From positions 1 to 64,000 of the forward strand of contig JAVBLT010000017.1 of assembly GCA_031553315.1 (NCBI GenBank): a DNA stretch of 64,000 bases, given 5' to 3'. Position 1 is the stretch's first letter; each line of letters opens with the position of its first letter. A model generated the notes under the pieces. That model made no database searches. It was not told where the DNA came from and worked only from the letters and a program-made list of their open reading frames with translations. Of the stretch, positions 15,823 through 22,774 are shown piece by piece. The stretch is from JAVBLT01 sp031553315 (GTDB taxonomy: Bacteria > Verrucomicrobiota > Kiritimatiellia > RFP12 > DVOR01). Position numbers and translations under genes: made by a program.

Positions 15823-16803
15823 ATGAACAGAAAAATTATTTTTTCGATCATCGCCGGCGCTCTTCTTGCAGTGTGCGGCTGCCGGTGGACCCCGCCGCCG
15901 CCGCCGCCGCCGATACGGCCCGCAAATTCTGCTTTTGTCGATAAAGGCGAGGTCATTTCCGCTAAAATCAATATTATCAAAGCACAAAACATTGTGCTCC
16001 CCTCCGGGAGAATTCACGTTTTCAATACGAAATCGTTATTGAGCGACATTATCAAAAAACGCCTTGGCGAGTATTATGTTCTTGCCGACCAGCGTGATAC
16101 AGATTTTTATTTCGATCTTCGCGTGCCGGAAATGAAGATTTATCTCAACCGGCAACAAGGCAACCGTTTCGCCTTTACCGTTTCCGGAAAAATTATTTGG
16201 GATGTTTGGGAAAAAGGCTCTCACCGGGCATTCGACTCTCTGGATTATGAAAAAAGCTTCAAAGAAGACTATTGCCTTGTTGCAAATTCGCTCGATGCGG
16301 CAATATCTGAAGTTTTGGAAAGAATCTTTATCGATTCGACCGACAATTTTTGCAAAGCCTATACCGGGTGGGTGGATAACAGGGCTCCCGATGTCAACAC
16401 CCCGCTCACAGTCTTCATCAAAAACGGAACCGACGCCCACTATATGGGCCTTGCCCACGCCCTTCAAAAAGCCCGATTTAAGACTATCTACACCCCGCTT
16501 GCCAAAGACTATCAAGCAAAAACCGGTGGGAAAATTGCAACCTGGGATGGTCATACCGTATGGTACCCCACCCGTTATTGCGCGATCTTCTCCACAGAGC
16601 AGCGGGGGCTCGAAGAAACCGTACGCGTTCAGGTCATCGATGGCTCGCCTGACGGCGGCGGAAAGCTGATGGGAAGCGGCGAAAGAACCTATTCGGTCAA
16701 CTGGCCTATGGCGGCCATCAATAAAGCCCGGATAAAAGCCGCCCGTGATGCCGCCAAATACATCGTTGTCCAAGAACAAGACGGCACCAGAAGCCCCGAT
16801 TAA
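15823..16803 (+). CDS. Lipoprotein of unknown function
   Basis: A 326-residue lipoprotein with lipobox LAVCG-C followed by RWTPPPPPPP, a proline spacer encoded by a CCG run at 15892-15913. The N-terminal domain (residues 40-170) has strands and helices of the kind found in YajG/LpoB-like lipoproteins (GRIHVFNTKSLLSDIIKKRL; DFYFDLRVPEMKIYL). A second domain covers 190-326. The gene is clearly AT-richer than the 8.3-12.8 kb part of this array, which may indicate a different origin. GGAA precedes the ATG. Confidence 0.55.
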   Translation: MNRKIIFSIIAGALLAVCGCRWTPPPPPPPIRPANSAFVDKGEVISAKINIIKAQNIVLPSGRIHVFNTKSLLSDIIKKRLGEYYVLADQRDTDFYFDLRVPEMKIYLNRQQGNRFAFTVSGKIIWDVWEKGSHRAFDSLDYEKSFKEDYCLVANSLDAAISEVLERIFIDSTDNFCKAYTGWVDNRAPDVNTPLTVFIKNGTDAHYMGLAHALQKARFKTIYTPLAKDYQAKTGGKIATWDGHTVWYPTRYCAIFSTEQRGLEETVRVQVIDGSPDGGGKLMGSGERTYSVNWPMAAINKARIKAARDAAKYIVVQEQDGTRSPD

Positions 16804-16881
16804 AAATCTTCAGAAAATTTGGAAACCCGCCATGCAGAGCCTCTATTCATTGATGAGCACACACAACAGAAAGGAATGTGC

Positions 16882-17553
16882 ATGAAAAAAATGACCGCTC
16901 TGCTCATTGCAACCGCCATGAGCGCCCTGCTTGCCGGGTGTGGAGAAGAAACACCCTCGAAATCGCTTCAGGCCTTTTTCGAGGCCGCCTCCAACGCCGA
17001 TTCCGCCGCCGTGGCCCGCTATTCCGATGATGCCATGAAGGCCATTTTCGGCGGCCTTTTCGAAAAGACCGAAGCGCGCGAAGGTCTCAAAAACGAGTTG
17101 AAAAAAATGAACTTCCGCGATGCCGTCATCGCCGATGGCGTGGCCGCGGTTCCCATGACCGTTCGCGATGGGGAAAATGAACGCTTCGGAGAGTTTTTCT
17201 TTATGCGCAAAAGCGGTTCCCATTGGAAATTCGCCCTGCTCACCCCCGAAGAAGCCGTGACTCTCTTTTACCACGCAGTCGCGAACAACGATGAAAAACT
17301 CATTGAAAAAATCGACTCGGCTGAGTTGATCCGGTCAAGTGAGTGGTTCGCCATCTGCGACAATCTGGCCGACCCCGCCGTGAAAAAGCGCTTTTCCAAG
17401 TGCCTGATTCAGCGATCGGCCGCCTCCATTGAGCCCAACATCACCCGGGTGTGGGTCCAAAACGGCAACGGCGAGATCGATTGCGTGGAGGTCGACGTTT
17501 TTAAAAAGCACGCCAGCTGGAAGATTGTGGGCCTGGAGAAGGAGGCCCGATGA
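16882..17553 (+). CDS. DUF4878-like lipoprotein (1)
   Basis: A 223-residue lipoprotein (lipobox LLAG-C at about 20). It carries the DUF4878/NTF2-like layout twice: first KSLQAFFEAASNADSAAVAR and a closing strand set with HWKFALLTP, then EEAVTLFYHAVANNDEKLI closing with SWKIVGLEK. The tandem domains form small cone-shaped NTF2-like folds that usually serve as periplasmic binding modules. AAGGAA lies before the ATG at 16882. Its stop overlaps the start of the next, related gene. Confidence 0.65.
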   Translation: MKKMTALLIATAMSALLAGCGEETPSKSLQAFFEAASNADSAAVARYSDDAMKAIFGGLFEKTEAREGLKNELKKMNFRDAVIADGVAAVPMTVRDGENERFGEFFFMRKSGSHWKFALLTPEEAVTLFYHAVANNDEKLIEKIDSAELIRSSEWFAICDNLADPAVKKRFSKCLIQRSAASIEPNITRVWVQNGNGEIDCVEVDVFKKHASWKIVGLEKEAR

Positions 17554-17906
17554 AAAACTGCGCCATGATCACCATTGCGGGGCTGACGATGGATTTCATC
17601 GACCACGGGCTCCCTCCCGAAAAAGCCATCACCCTCTTGTGCAAGGCCATTGCCGCCGGCGATATCGGGATCGTGATCGATCACATCCCCGCGGCCAGGC
17701 AGCCCGCCTTCCGCCGGGTCTTTGCCACGATGATTCAAAACGAGGTGTTGCGCAGGCAGTGCGCGGCCAATGCCATTGTGGAAATGAAACGGATCAGGGC
17801 GACTGTGTTTGAAGTGCGCATCGACGAAGGCGGCACAGCGCCTAAAACCTATTACCTGAAACAGGAAAACGGCAGTTGGAGGCCCGTGCCGCCGGAACGA
17901 ATCTGA
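17550..17906 (+). CDS. DUF4878-like protein without lipobox
   Basis: A 118-residue protein related to its neighbours by the motif EKAITLLCKAIAAGDIGIVI (compare TKAFCAAVAAGDVDKAM at 17948) and by the final strand NGSWRPV. It has only a weak hydrophobic N-terminus (MKNCAMITIAGLTMDF), so export is uncertain. The ATG overlaps the previous stop by 4 bp (ATGA). It may be a decaying duplicate or a partner of the two lipoproteins that flank it. Confidence 0.55.
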   Translation: MKNCAMITIAGLTMDFIDHGLPPEKAITLLCKAIAAGDIGIVIDHIPAARQPAFRRVFATMIQNEVLRRQCAANAIVEMKRIRATVFEVRIDEGGTAPKTYYLKQENGSWRPVPPERI

Positions 17907-17947
17907 CCGGCGCCGTGCGCCGGCGGGGAAACAACGAAAGGAAAACG

Positions 17948-18292
17948 ATGAAAAAATCACTGATGATGCTCATGGCCGGTCTGATGCTCTTTTGCGCGGG
18001 CTGCGGAAAAGGCCCGGAAGATGTCACCAAAGCCTTCTGCGCCGCGGTCGCCGCGGGCGATGTCGACAAAGCCATGAAATATGTCCCTGCCGACGAACAG
18101 GAGATGGCCCGCATGGGTGTCGAAAAGATGAGCGAAGATGAAAAGGCTCGCGCCGGTTTCAAAAAGGTCAGGATTCTCGGCGTCGACACAATCGACGATA
18201 CCCATGCCGCCGTCCGCGTGGAGCTTGGCGGCAGCAAGAAAGAGGAATTCCGCCTGGTCAAGATCAAGGGCGATTGGAAAATCTCCAAGTAA
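17948..18292 (+). CDS. DUF4878-like lipoprotein (2)
   Basis: A 114-residue lipoprotein (lipobox LFCAG-C) with one NTF2-like DUF4878 domain: the helix DVTKAFCAAVAAGDVDKAMK, a central acidic segment, and strands ending FRLVKIKGDWKISK. This is the normal compact form of the domain. GAAAGG stands before the ATG at 17948. It is the last gene of the forward lipoprotein array; a GC-rich inverted repeat follows at 18312-18345. Confidence 0.68.
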   Translation: MKKSLMMLMAGLMLFCAGCGKGPEDVTKAFCAAVAAGDVDKAMKYVPADEQEMARMGVEKMSEDEKARAGFKKVRILGVDTIDDTHAAVRVELGGSKKEEFRLVKIKGDWKISK

Positions 18293-18311
18293 CGCACATT
18301 TACACCCGCGG

Positions 18312-18345
18312 CGGCGGATCGAAACTCCACCCGCCGCCTGCGGGG
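18312..18345 (+). terminator. GC-rich inverted repeat, possible terminator
   Basis: GGCGGCGG and CCGCCGCC arms flank a loop of roughly 12 nt just after the DUF4878 gene and before the gene at 18347. There is no T-run, so termination strength is doubtful. Confidence 0.4.
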
Positions 18346-18346
18346 C

Positions 18347-18934
18347 ATGATGGTTTTCCGTGATATGAAATGGTGTGCATACAGCCTGATCGCGTTTCTT
18401 TTGGCGGGTATGGGCCTGTGGCTGTGTTCTCGGGAAGAGGTCGCGCCGCTGCCGCCGCCGCTGGGCGCTGAAGCGGGCGATGTGGTGCTGCTGGAGGGCG
18501 GAAGCCTGCGCAGCCGCGTGGTTCGCTGGCGCAACCGCAAAACGGAGTTTTCGCATGTGGGCATCTTGGAGCCGACTCCTTCCGGGCTTTTTGTGCTGCA
18601 CGCCGCGCCGAAGAAGGGATGCGTGCGGGAAGGGTGGGGGGATCTGATGCGGGATGGGCGCTTCCGGAAGGCCCGCATGTTGCGCGCGCCGGGAATCGGC
18701 GCCGATGCGGTGGCCCGGATGATGGCTTTTTGCGCGGCTGCGGTTGAGGCCGGCCGGCCGTTTGATCATTTTTTCCGCTACGGCGCGGGCGAGGGGTATT
18801 ACTGCACGGAGTTTGTGCTTAAGGGTTACGAGGCGGCGGGCATCGCGCTGTTGGAGAACCTGGAAACGGGAGCGCGGCTGCTGCCCGAAGAGCTCTGCCG
18901 CTCGAAGAAACTGAATGAGGCGCCTGAGTTTTGA
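18347..18934 (+). CDS. YiiX/YebB-like NlpC/P60 cysteine hydrolase
   Basis: A 195-residue protein with an N-terminal membrane anchor (about residues 10-27). The body matches circularly permuted NlpC/P60 enzymes of the YiiX/YebB type: AGDVVLLEGGSLRSRVVRW, the catalytic His in FSHVGI, a middle R-x-x-x-x-x-A-R segment, and the catalytic Cys in YYCTEFVLKGY, with the Cys after the His as expected for the permuted family. These enzymes act on amide or ester bonds in cell wall or lipids, but substrates are unknown. Start is uncertain (tandem ATGs at 18347/18350, another at 18365). Confidence 0.72.
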   Translation: MMVFRDMKWCAYSLIAFLLAGMGLWLCSREEVAPLPPPLGAEAGDVVLLEGGSLRSRVVRWRNRKTEFSHVGILEPTPSGLFVLHAAPKKGCVREGWGDLMRDGRFRKARMLRAPGIGADAVARMMAFCAAAVEAGRPFDHFFRYGAGEGYYCTEFVLKGYEAAGIALLENLETGARLLPEELCRSKKLNEAPEF

Positions 18935-19029
18935 AAAGAGCACGGCGGGCTCAGGTCTTGTTTTTTGAATCGCCCGGAGAAAGAAAATGTGGCATTGTAA
19001 TGGCGTAATTTCAATGGAAAGGCTATGCC

Positions 19030-20583
19030 ATGAAAACACGGATGATGAGCGTTGCGATGATGCTGGCCGCCGGGCTTTGCCTGGCGCAGGAGAGGAATTG
19101 GCCGGCGGAGCTCGCCCGGGTTGAAACGAAGGGCGAGGCGTGGGAACAGGCCTATGCCGATGCGGCGAAGCGGCTTTATCAGCGCCAGCCCGACCTGAAG
19201 CTGCGGGCGGCGCTGGAGGAAAAGCTGCAGGCGGTCGGCGGGGAGGTCTTGGTTTCGCCCAAGAGCCGGGTTGCGTTCGGCAAGGAGCCGCTGAAGCTGC
19301 TGCTGGCGCATTACCAGGCGAAGAAGGCGCTGGAAACGCCGGCCGGGGAGGTGAAGGCGGCGCGATCGGCGGCGGATTTCCCGGGAGGCGTGCCGGCCGA
19401 TGCGCGGCGGGTGACGGCGCGGCTCGAGCTGAAGCCGCTGCTGCCGGGCTGGCAGAGCACGGGGCTTTACGCGGCGCCGGGCGAGACCGTCACGGTCAGC
19501 GTGAGCGGTTTGCCGGAGGGCGCTGCGCTTACGGGGCAAATCGGGTGCCATGCCGATACGCTGGGGCCGCAGATCAAATCGGAAAACGATCAGATTGTGG
19601 ATGGGCGGAGCCTTCGCCGGTGGCCGGTGGCGGTGCGCCGGTTTGAGCTGAAAAACGGCGACAATACCATGGCCTACGCATTGGGCGGGCTGGTGTATTT
19701 CACGGTTTCGAAAGCGCCGGAAGATGCGCGCCAGCCGGTGTGCGTTGGCGTGAAAGGCTGTGTGGAGGCGCCGTTTTTCCGGGCGGGAACCGATACCGCC
19801 GAAGCATGGGAAACGGTGCTGAGCAAGCGACCGGCTCCCTGGGCTGAGATCGATGCGGGGTGCCTCATCATGACGATGCCGGCGGGGGTCATCCGCGAGA
19901 ACCGCGATTTGCCCGAGGTGTGCGCCTGGTGGCAAAAGGCTTCGGCGCTGATTTACCGCATGGCGGGGCGTTCGCCCCGTGCCCGCGTGGAGCGGGTGGT
20001 CGACGATACCCAAATTTCAGCCGGCGGCGGCCATTCGGGCTACCCGGTCATGCAGATGGGCTGGAGCAAGGGTATGACAAACCTCGCGGCGCTTAAAAAG
20101 AGCGGCCACTGGGGCACGCTCCATGAGCTGGGCCACAACCTGGGGCAGGGGGCGAATCGCGCCTTCTCGCTGCCGGGCAACGGCGAGGTGGTGTGCAACG
20201 TCTACGGCTGTTATGTGATGAACACGCTCAACGGCACGCCTTTGCGCGAAATCCGCCCCGAAGGCTGGCGCGGTGTGGAGAAGAAGATGCGCGCGGGCGA
20301 GAAGAAGATGTGGGAGGCGGGCGGCCACTTCGAGCGCCTCTGTTTCTATCTGATTCTCGCCGAAAAATTCGGCTGGGATATCTTTATCGAGGCGGTCAAC
20401 GACCAGACCGAGGCTCCCGGCAAGGGACCGTGCGACAGGATGTGCGGTCTCTTCTCGAAAGCCGCGAAGGCCGACCTTGCGCCTTATTTTATGCAATGGG
20501 GTTTCGAGCCTTCGGAAGAAAGCCGGACCTTTACCGCCCAATGGCCGGCCGTGCCGGTTCTGCCGTGGCCGGTTGGCGAGTAA
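19030..20583 (+). CDS. Secreted M60-type (enhancin-like) metallopeptidase
   Basis: A 517-residue exported protein (signal peptide ending CLAQ-E). The zinc site HELGHN is at 365-370 and a third-ligand candidate Glu386 follows in SLPGNGE, giving the HExxH...E gluzincin arrangement of peptidase family M60. Upstream, residues 120-290 form a strand-rich domain (LPGWQSTGLYAAPGETVTV, typical of the M60 N-terminal module, then PFFRAGTDT). The last 100 residues are helical with the family-type KFGWDIF segment. M60 enzymes cut O-glycosylated, mucin-like proteins, so this gene suggests life on a host mucosal surface. It ends before a strong bidirectional terminator. Confidence 0.88.
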   Translation: MKTRMMSVAMMLAAGLCLAQERNWPAELARVETKGEAWEQAYADAAKRLYQRQPDLKLRAALEEKLQAVGGEVLVSPKSRVAFGKEPLKLLLAHYQAKKALETPAGEVKAARSAADFPGGVPADARRVTARLELKPLLPGWQSTGLYAAPGETVTVSVSGLPEGAALTGQIGCHADTLGPQIKSENDQIVDGRSLRRWPVAVRRFELKNGDNTMAYALGGLVYFTVSKAPEDARQPVCVGVKGCVEAPFFRAGTDTAEAWETVLSKRPAPWAEIDAGCLIMTMPAGVIRENRDLPEVCAWWQKASALIYRMAGRSPRARVERVVDDTQISAGGGHSGYPVMQMGWSKGMTNLAALKKSGHWGTLHELGHNLGQGANRAFSLPGNGEVVCNVYGCYVMNTLNGTPLREIRPEGWRGVEKKMRAGEKKMWEAGGHFERLCFYLILAEKFGWDIFIEAVNDQTEAPGKGPCDRMCGLFSKAAKADLAPYFMQWGFEPSEESRTFTAQWPAVPVLPWPVGE

Positions 20584-20590
20584 TAAAAAC

Positions 20591-20622
20591 AAAAAAGACC
20601 GGGTGAAACCCCGGTCTTTTTT
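20591..20622. terminator. Bidirectional intrinsic terminator
   Basis: AAAAAAGACCGGG pairs with CCCGGTCTTTTTT around a short loop. The symmetric A- and T-runs let it terminate both the M60 peptidase gene (+) and the oxidoreductase gene (-). Confidence 0.9.
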
Positions 20623-20627
20623 GTGCC

Positions 20628-21263
20628 TTACTCGGCGACCACGGTGAATCGGGTGTTGGCGTGGCGGGCGTTCTCGGCTTCGTCGAGCATGGCGATGGCA
20701 TAGTCGGCGTAGCTGATTTGGCTTTCGCCTTTGGCATTGAGCATGATTTCATCGCCGCCGGCGGTATAGGCTCCCGTGCGCAGCCCATCGGCCACGAAAA
20801 GGCCTGCGGGGCTGAGGTAGGTCCATGTGACATCGCGGCGGGTGCGCAGGGCATCGAAGGCTTTGGCCATTGCGGCGGCGATGGGTTTGTAGGCATCGGG
20901 GAAGCCGGGGGCATCCATCACGCGCAGGGTGTGTGAGGGATCGGTGTAGAGGCTTCCGGCGCCGCCGACCACAAGGAGGCGGTTGGGTTTGCCGCTCAGA
21001 ATATCGGCCAGATGCGCGAGGGTGGTTTGGTGTTGGGGGAGTGATTCGGGAGCCCAGGTGCCGAAGGCATCGATAATCACATCGCATTCCTGAACGTCGG
21101 CATAGGTCAGGGAAAGGATGTCTTTTTGCAGAACCTTTGCTTCGGGGGCATTGAGTTTTTTGGCATCGCGCACGATGGCTAAAACGCTGTGCCCGCGCGC
21201 GAGGGCTTCTTTCATGATAAGGCTCCCGGCTTTTCCGGTCGCTCCGATAACGGCTATTTTCAT
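20628..21263 (-). CDS. NAD(P)-binding atypical SDR oxidoreductase
   Basis: A 211-residue Rossmann-fold protein. The N-terminus MKIAVIGATGKAGSLIMKEA carries the G-x-T/x-G-x-x-G dinucleotide motif, followed by AIVRDAKKL, the LQKDIL strand, the CDVIIDAFGT segment and RLLVVGGAGSLY. This is the arrangement of NmrA/atypical short-chain dehydrogenases (YhfK/YwnB-like). The usual Tyr-x3-Lys catalytic pair is not evident; such proteins often serve as redox sensors or flavin reductases. It is divergent from an HxlR-type regulator, which commonly controls a neighbouring oxidoreductase. GGAG precedes the ATG on the reverse strand. Confidence 0.82.
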   Translation of the reverse strand: MKIAVIGATGKAGSLIMKEALARGHSVLAIVRDAKKLNAPEAKVLQKDILSLTYADVQECDVIIDAFGTWAPESLPQHQTTLAHLADILSGKPNRLLVVGGAGSLYTDPSHTLRVMDAPGFPDAYKPIAAAMAKAFDALRTRRDVTWTYLSPAGLFVADGLRTGAYTAGGDEIMLNAKGESQISYADYAIAMLDEAENARHANTRFTVVAE

Positions 21264-21378
21264 GGGGTTCTCCTTTACTTGTGTAAGTGTGCCGTGTATG
21301 ATACCTCTGCTTTGCCGATCTGTAAAGAAGGTACCTTTCGGTAATATGGTTTCTTTTTGGAAACAATGGGAGAAACGG
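21264..21378. promoter_or_regulatory. Divergent promoter/operator region of oxidoreductase and HxlR gene
   Basis: The 115-bp gap between the two divergent genes holds two small palindromes: TTAC-TTGT-GTAA at 21275-21286 and the perfect AAGGTACCTT at 21328-21337. HxlR-family proteins bind short inverted repeats between divergent genes, so these are candidate operators. Binding is inferred. Confidence 0.4.
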
Positions 21379-21705
21379 ATGTTGAAGCGTTATGAATTGC
21401 CGCCTTGCGCGGTTGAAACAGCCTTGATTCTCATGGGCGACCGGTGGAAACTGTTGATTGTGCGCGATCTGCTGCCAGGCACGAAACGCTTTGGCGAGCT
21501 CAGGAAATCGCTGGGTGGCATCTCGCAAAAGGTGCTGACGCAGCACTTGCGCCTGATGGAGGAAACGGGGCTCGTTTTACGCCGGGTCTATGCCGAAATG
21601 CCGCCGCGGGTCGAATATTCACTCACGGAACTCGGGCGAAACCTGAAAACCGTGCATGATGCGATGCGCGATTGGGGTGAATGTTATCAGGCACGATGCA
21701 AATAA
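21379..21705 (+). CDS. HxlR family transcriptional regulator
   Basis: A 108-residue winged-helix protein of the HxlR family. The diagnostic parts are C-A-V-E-T-A-L-I-L-M-G-D-R-W (a conserved N-terminal Cys, then the W-K-L-L-I-V-R-D-L motif), TKRFGELRKSLGGISQKVLT (recognition helix) and VEYSLTELG. The N-terminal Cys often senses oxidants or electrophiles. The ATG at 21379 has GGAG 6 bp upstream; an in-frame ATG at 21346 is less likely. Divergent orientation suggests it controls the oxidoreductase at 20628 and itself. Confidence 0.9.
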   Translation: MLKRYELPPCAVETALILMGDRWKLLIVRDLLPGTKRFGELRKSLGGISQKVLTQHLRLMEETGLVLRRVYAEMPPRVEYSLTELGRNLKTVHDAMRDWGECYQARCK

Positions 21706-21735
21706 AAAAGACCGGGTTTTTACCCGGTCTTTTTT
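21704..21735. terminator. Bidirectional intrinsic terminator
   Basis: AAAAAAGACCGGGT pairs with ACCCGGTCTTTTTT with a short T loop. It terminates the HxlR gene (+) and the long housekeeping transcript ending with hisI (-). Its stem is nearly the same sequence as the terminator at 20591-20622. Confidence 0.9.
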
Positions 21736-21749
21736 CTGCCCTGTGTTGA

Positions 21750-22172
21750 TCAGGGGTCGACGTTGGTCAGCGCGAGGGTGTCCATGTCGATCGTGCGGTA
21801 GTAGCAGTTGCGGGGTTCGCCGGCTTTGTTTTTGGTGTGGCAGATGGCGCCGCGGCGGGGGCGGACGATGTAGAGGAGGGAATTCTGCTCGCAGTTGACG
21901 CGCGCCTCGATGAGGTCGAAGGTTTCGCCGGAGGTTTTGCCTTTTTCCCAGAGGGTGTTGCGGGAGGTGCTCCAGAGGATGAGGGTGCGCTCGGCGAAGG
22001 CCTTTTTCATGGCGGTTTCGTTGGTGTAGGCCACGAGAATCACTTCTTTCGTGTCGGCGTGCTGCACGGCGACGGGGATGACGTGGTCTTTCTCTTCCCT
22101 GATGTTGCGGGCGATTTTGGCGATTTTGGCAAAATCGAGGGTGAGCTGTGTGCCTTCTTCGAGTTCGTTCAT
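21750..22172 (-). CDS. hisI: Phosphoribosyl-AMP cyclohydrolase (HisI), variant active site
   Basis: A 140-residue protein of the HisI family, which opens the purine ring of phosphoribosyl-AMP in histidine synthesis. Family motifs are VILVAYTNETAMKKA, ILWSTSRNTLWEKGKTSGE (normally YWSRSR...LW-KG-SG) and A-I-C-H-T-K with a later N-C-Y-Y. The usual metal-binding D-C-D-x-D is N-C-E-Q-N here: the Cys is kept and all three Asp differ. No other his gene is in the window, and it sits alone after skp, which is unusual. It may be a lineage-specific form or have a shifted substrate. Confidence 0.8.
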   Translation of the reverse strand: MNELEEGTQLTLDFAKIAKIARNIREEKDHVIPVAVQHADTKEVILVAYTNETAMKKAFAERTLILWSTSRNTLWEKGKTSGETFDLIEARVNCEQNSLLYIVRPRRGAICHTKNKAGEPRNCYYRTIDMDTLALTNVDP

Positions 22173-22181
22173 CGGGAATCC

Positions 22182-22757
22182 TTACTTGGCGGCGGGTTTT
22201 TCGGCGGGTTTTTCTTCTTTGGCGCGGAGCTTGGGATCGACGCCCATGAGGCGAAGGATGTCGTCGGTGATTTCAACGGAGGTGTTGAAGTAGGGGAGGG
22301 CCTGCATGTCGATGACGATGTCGATCTTTTTCGATTCGGCATAGGCTTTGATGTTTTGGCGGATGTCTTCGGAGGTTCGGCGGAGGAAGCGGGTTTCGTC
22401 TTCCTGCATTTCGCGCTGGCGGCCGGCCATTTTTTCCTGTGCGGCGCGCTCGGCGGCGATGAGGTCGCGCTGGAGCTTCATGGCGGCTTCGCGGGCGTTG
22501 ATGCGGTTCTTTTCGCTGAGGACGGGGTTGTCGACTTCTTTGGCGGCTTTTTCGAGCTCCATGCCCATGGTTTCGAGGTTGGCGCGGAGTTCATCGCGCT
22601 CTTTCTGGAAATCTTTGAGCTTCATTTCGAGGGTGTTTTTATCCTGCGGGGTGTTTTTATGCAGGCGCACGAGGTCGTTCATGTCGACCACGGCGATGGT
22701 GGCGGCGTGGGCGGCGGCGGTGAGGAGGGCGGCGCAGAGGGCGGTGAGTGCTTTCAT
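22182..22757 (-). CDS. skp: Skp/OmpH-family periplasmic chaperone
   Basis: A 191-residue periplasmic protein: signal peptide ending AHA-A, then TIAVVDMNDLV (the conserved first strand of Skp), a long charged helical region from about 40 to 140 forming the tentacle coiled coils, and the returning strand IDIVIDMQALPYF, as in Skp/OmpH. A Lys/Glu/Ala/Pro tail follows. Skp carries unfolded outer-membrane proteins to the BAM complex. It lies 17 bp downstream of bamA, the common arrangement. Start chosen at the ATG that begins the signal peptide. Confidence 0.9.
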   Translation of the reverse strand: MKALTALCAALLTAAAHAATIAVVDMNDLVRLHKNTPQDKNTLEMKLKDFQKERDELRANLETMGMELEKAAKEVDNPVLSEKNRINAREAAMKLQRDLIAAERAAQEKMAGRQREMQEDETRFLRRTSEDIRQNIKAYAESKKIDIVIDMQALPYFNTSVEITDDILRLMGVDPKLRAKEEKPAEKPAAK

Positions 22758-22774
22758 GGGGGTACCTTTTCTGT

